Assembly (NCBI GenBank): GCA_001775355.1
Contig: MEWM01000105.1
Location: 1 to 12,297, forward strand
Direction of reading: 5' to 3'
DNA length: 12,297 bases
Origin: a candidate division Zixibacteria bacterium RBG_16_43_9
GTDB lineage: Bacteria > Zixibacteria > MSB-5A5 > RBG-16-43-9
Shown here: positions 11,682 to 12,297 of the stretch, piece by piece
Layout: each line of letters begins with the position of its first letter
How positions within the stretch are numbered: the first letter of the stretch is position 1
Program-made: the position numbers and the translations under genes
The notes under the pieces: model-generated
What the model saw: only the letters and a program-made list of their open reading frames with translations
Databases searched by the model: none
What the model was told of the DNA's origin: nothing

Positions 11682-12297
11682 TTATTTGCTCTCCTTTTTT
11701 TCTGGACGGATTGTTATGGGAAATCTGATTTCAAAACGCGAGCCAGCACCGATTTTACTCTCTACCTTGATAACCCCTTTGTGTGAGCTGACTATTCCAT
11801 GAACCACAGAAAGTCCCAGTCCAGTTCCTTCCCCAACTTCCTTGGTAGTAAAGAATGGTATGAATATCTGTTTCATAATCTCCTCGCTCATACCTATGCC
11901 AGTGTCTTCTACGATCAGAGAGACATAGGCTTGATCAGACAGTGTCTTTATAGTCAGCTTCCCTCCATTCGGCATAGCCTGGATAGCGTTTACTACCAGA
12001 TTAACCAGAACCTGATGCAGTTGGGCTGGATCAGCCGTGATTTCCGGCAGGTCAGTCGAAAGTGAGCGCACCAGCTCTATTCCTTCCTGCGCGCATCTGG
12101 ACTCAAAGAAATAAAGCCCTTCTTCGACGATAAGGTTTAAATTAACCCTGGTTTTGGTAGTTGGCATCTGCCGGGCGAATATCAATAACTTCTTTACGAT
12201 CTCCCGGGCATGAAGGGATGCATTTATTATTTTCTCTAGATCCTGAGTTACTTGCGGAGTAAGCCCCGGGACTTTAGCTGTAAGCTGAGCAAACCCC
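11682..12297 (-). CDS. Sensor histidine kinase (C-terminal part, cut by the window edge)
   Basis: 204 residues are visible, open to the window edge. The N-terminal part seen is the end of the dimerisation helix (...INASLHAREIVKKLLIFARQ), just beyond the H box, so the phospho-accepting His and the sensor domain lie outside. The HATPase domain is complete: N box DPAQLHQVLVNLVVNAIQAM, G1 DTGIGMS, F box FIPFFTTK, G2 GTGLGLSVVHGIV. This is the NtrB-like layout common for partners of NtrC-type regulators. The stop codon is one base from the response regulator ATG, whose Shine-Dalgarno (11691-11697) lies inside this gene, so the pair is translated as a unit. A shorter start at 12185 (TTG) is an internal Leu within the conserved LLIFARQ and is not used. 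The signal sensed cannot be told from this part. Confidence 0.92.
   Translation of the reverse strand, partial: GFAQLTAKVPGLTPQVTQDLEKIINASLHAREIVKKLLIFARQMPTTKTRVNLNLIVEEGLYFFESRCAQEGIELVRSLSTDLPEITADPAQLHQVLVNLVVNAIQAMPNGGKLTIKTLSDQAYVSLIVEDTGIGMSEEIMKQIFIPFFTTKEVGEGTGLGLSVVHGIVSSHKGVIKVESKIGAGSRFEIRFPITIRPEKKESK

Noticed and set aside
12183..12185. TTG as the start of the histidine kinase
   Set aside because: The frame continues to the window edge with conserved dimerisation-helix sequence, and the codon is an internal Leu of LLIFARQ.
1..12297. tRNA or rRNA genes
   Set aside because: No cloverleaf with a TTCRANNC-type T arm and CCA-side pairing, and no rRNA signature, could be recognised on either strand.

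Overview
The window suggests an uncultured bacterium of the FCB/Zixibacteria-like part of the tree. The clues are a secreted peptidase ending in a YPNPFNPST-type C-terminal sorting/FlgD-Ig-like domain, signal peptides with Gln at +1, ordinary bacterial housekeeping genes (hslU, argF, atpC), a sigma-54 two-component system, and intergenic regions crowded with short palindromic repeats. The phylum is inferred from style only; no 16S or marker phylogeny is available here.

Layout. Positions 1-6787 are all on the + strand: the C-terminal end of hslU; a 343-nt repeat-rich gap; argF (ornithine carbamoyltransferase); a secreted protein of unknown function; a PaaI/4HBT hot-dog thioesterase; a 974-residue secreted M28 zinc peptidase with two FN3 domains; and a solitary atpC (F1 epsilon subunit) behind a perfect-consensus sigma-70 promoter. 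Each gene has its own gap of about 100-340 nt containing hairpins or promoters, so these look like single-gene units rather than one operon.

Positions 6995-12297 are all on the - strand. Read in the direction of transcription they are: a sensor histidine kinase (cut by the window edge), its NtrC-type sigma-54-activating response regulator one base later, a small protein with a duplicated four-cysteine motif behind a good sigma-54 (-24/-12) promoter, and a tandem pair of hexameric-type glutamate dehydrogenases behind a sigma-70-like promoter built into a long inverted repeat. The two strands converge at 6788-6994, where a perfect 30-bp palindrome followed by a T-run (on the - strand) probably ends the glutamate dehydrogenase transcript.

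The most interesting content is on the - strand. The downstream glutamate dehydrogenase has lost both the substrate lysine of the GPxKGG motif (now Glu70) and the catalytic lysine of the GGAKGG motif (now Ser106). It keeps the Rossmann motif, full length and other active-site residues, and the intact paralogue sits directly upstream. This looks like a catalytic plus regulatory subunit pair. The kinase/sigma-54 activator next door gives the Cys-rich gene with the sigma-54 promoter a plausible regulator. A second theme is a family of intergenic hairpins whose stems change by compensatory substitutions.
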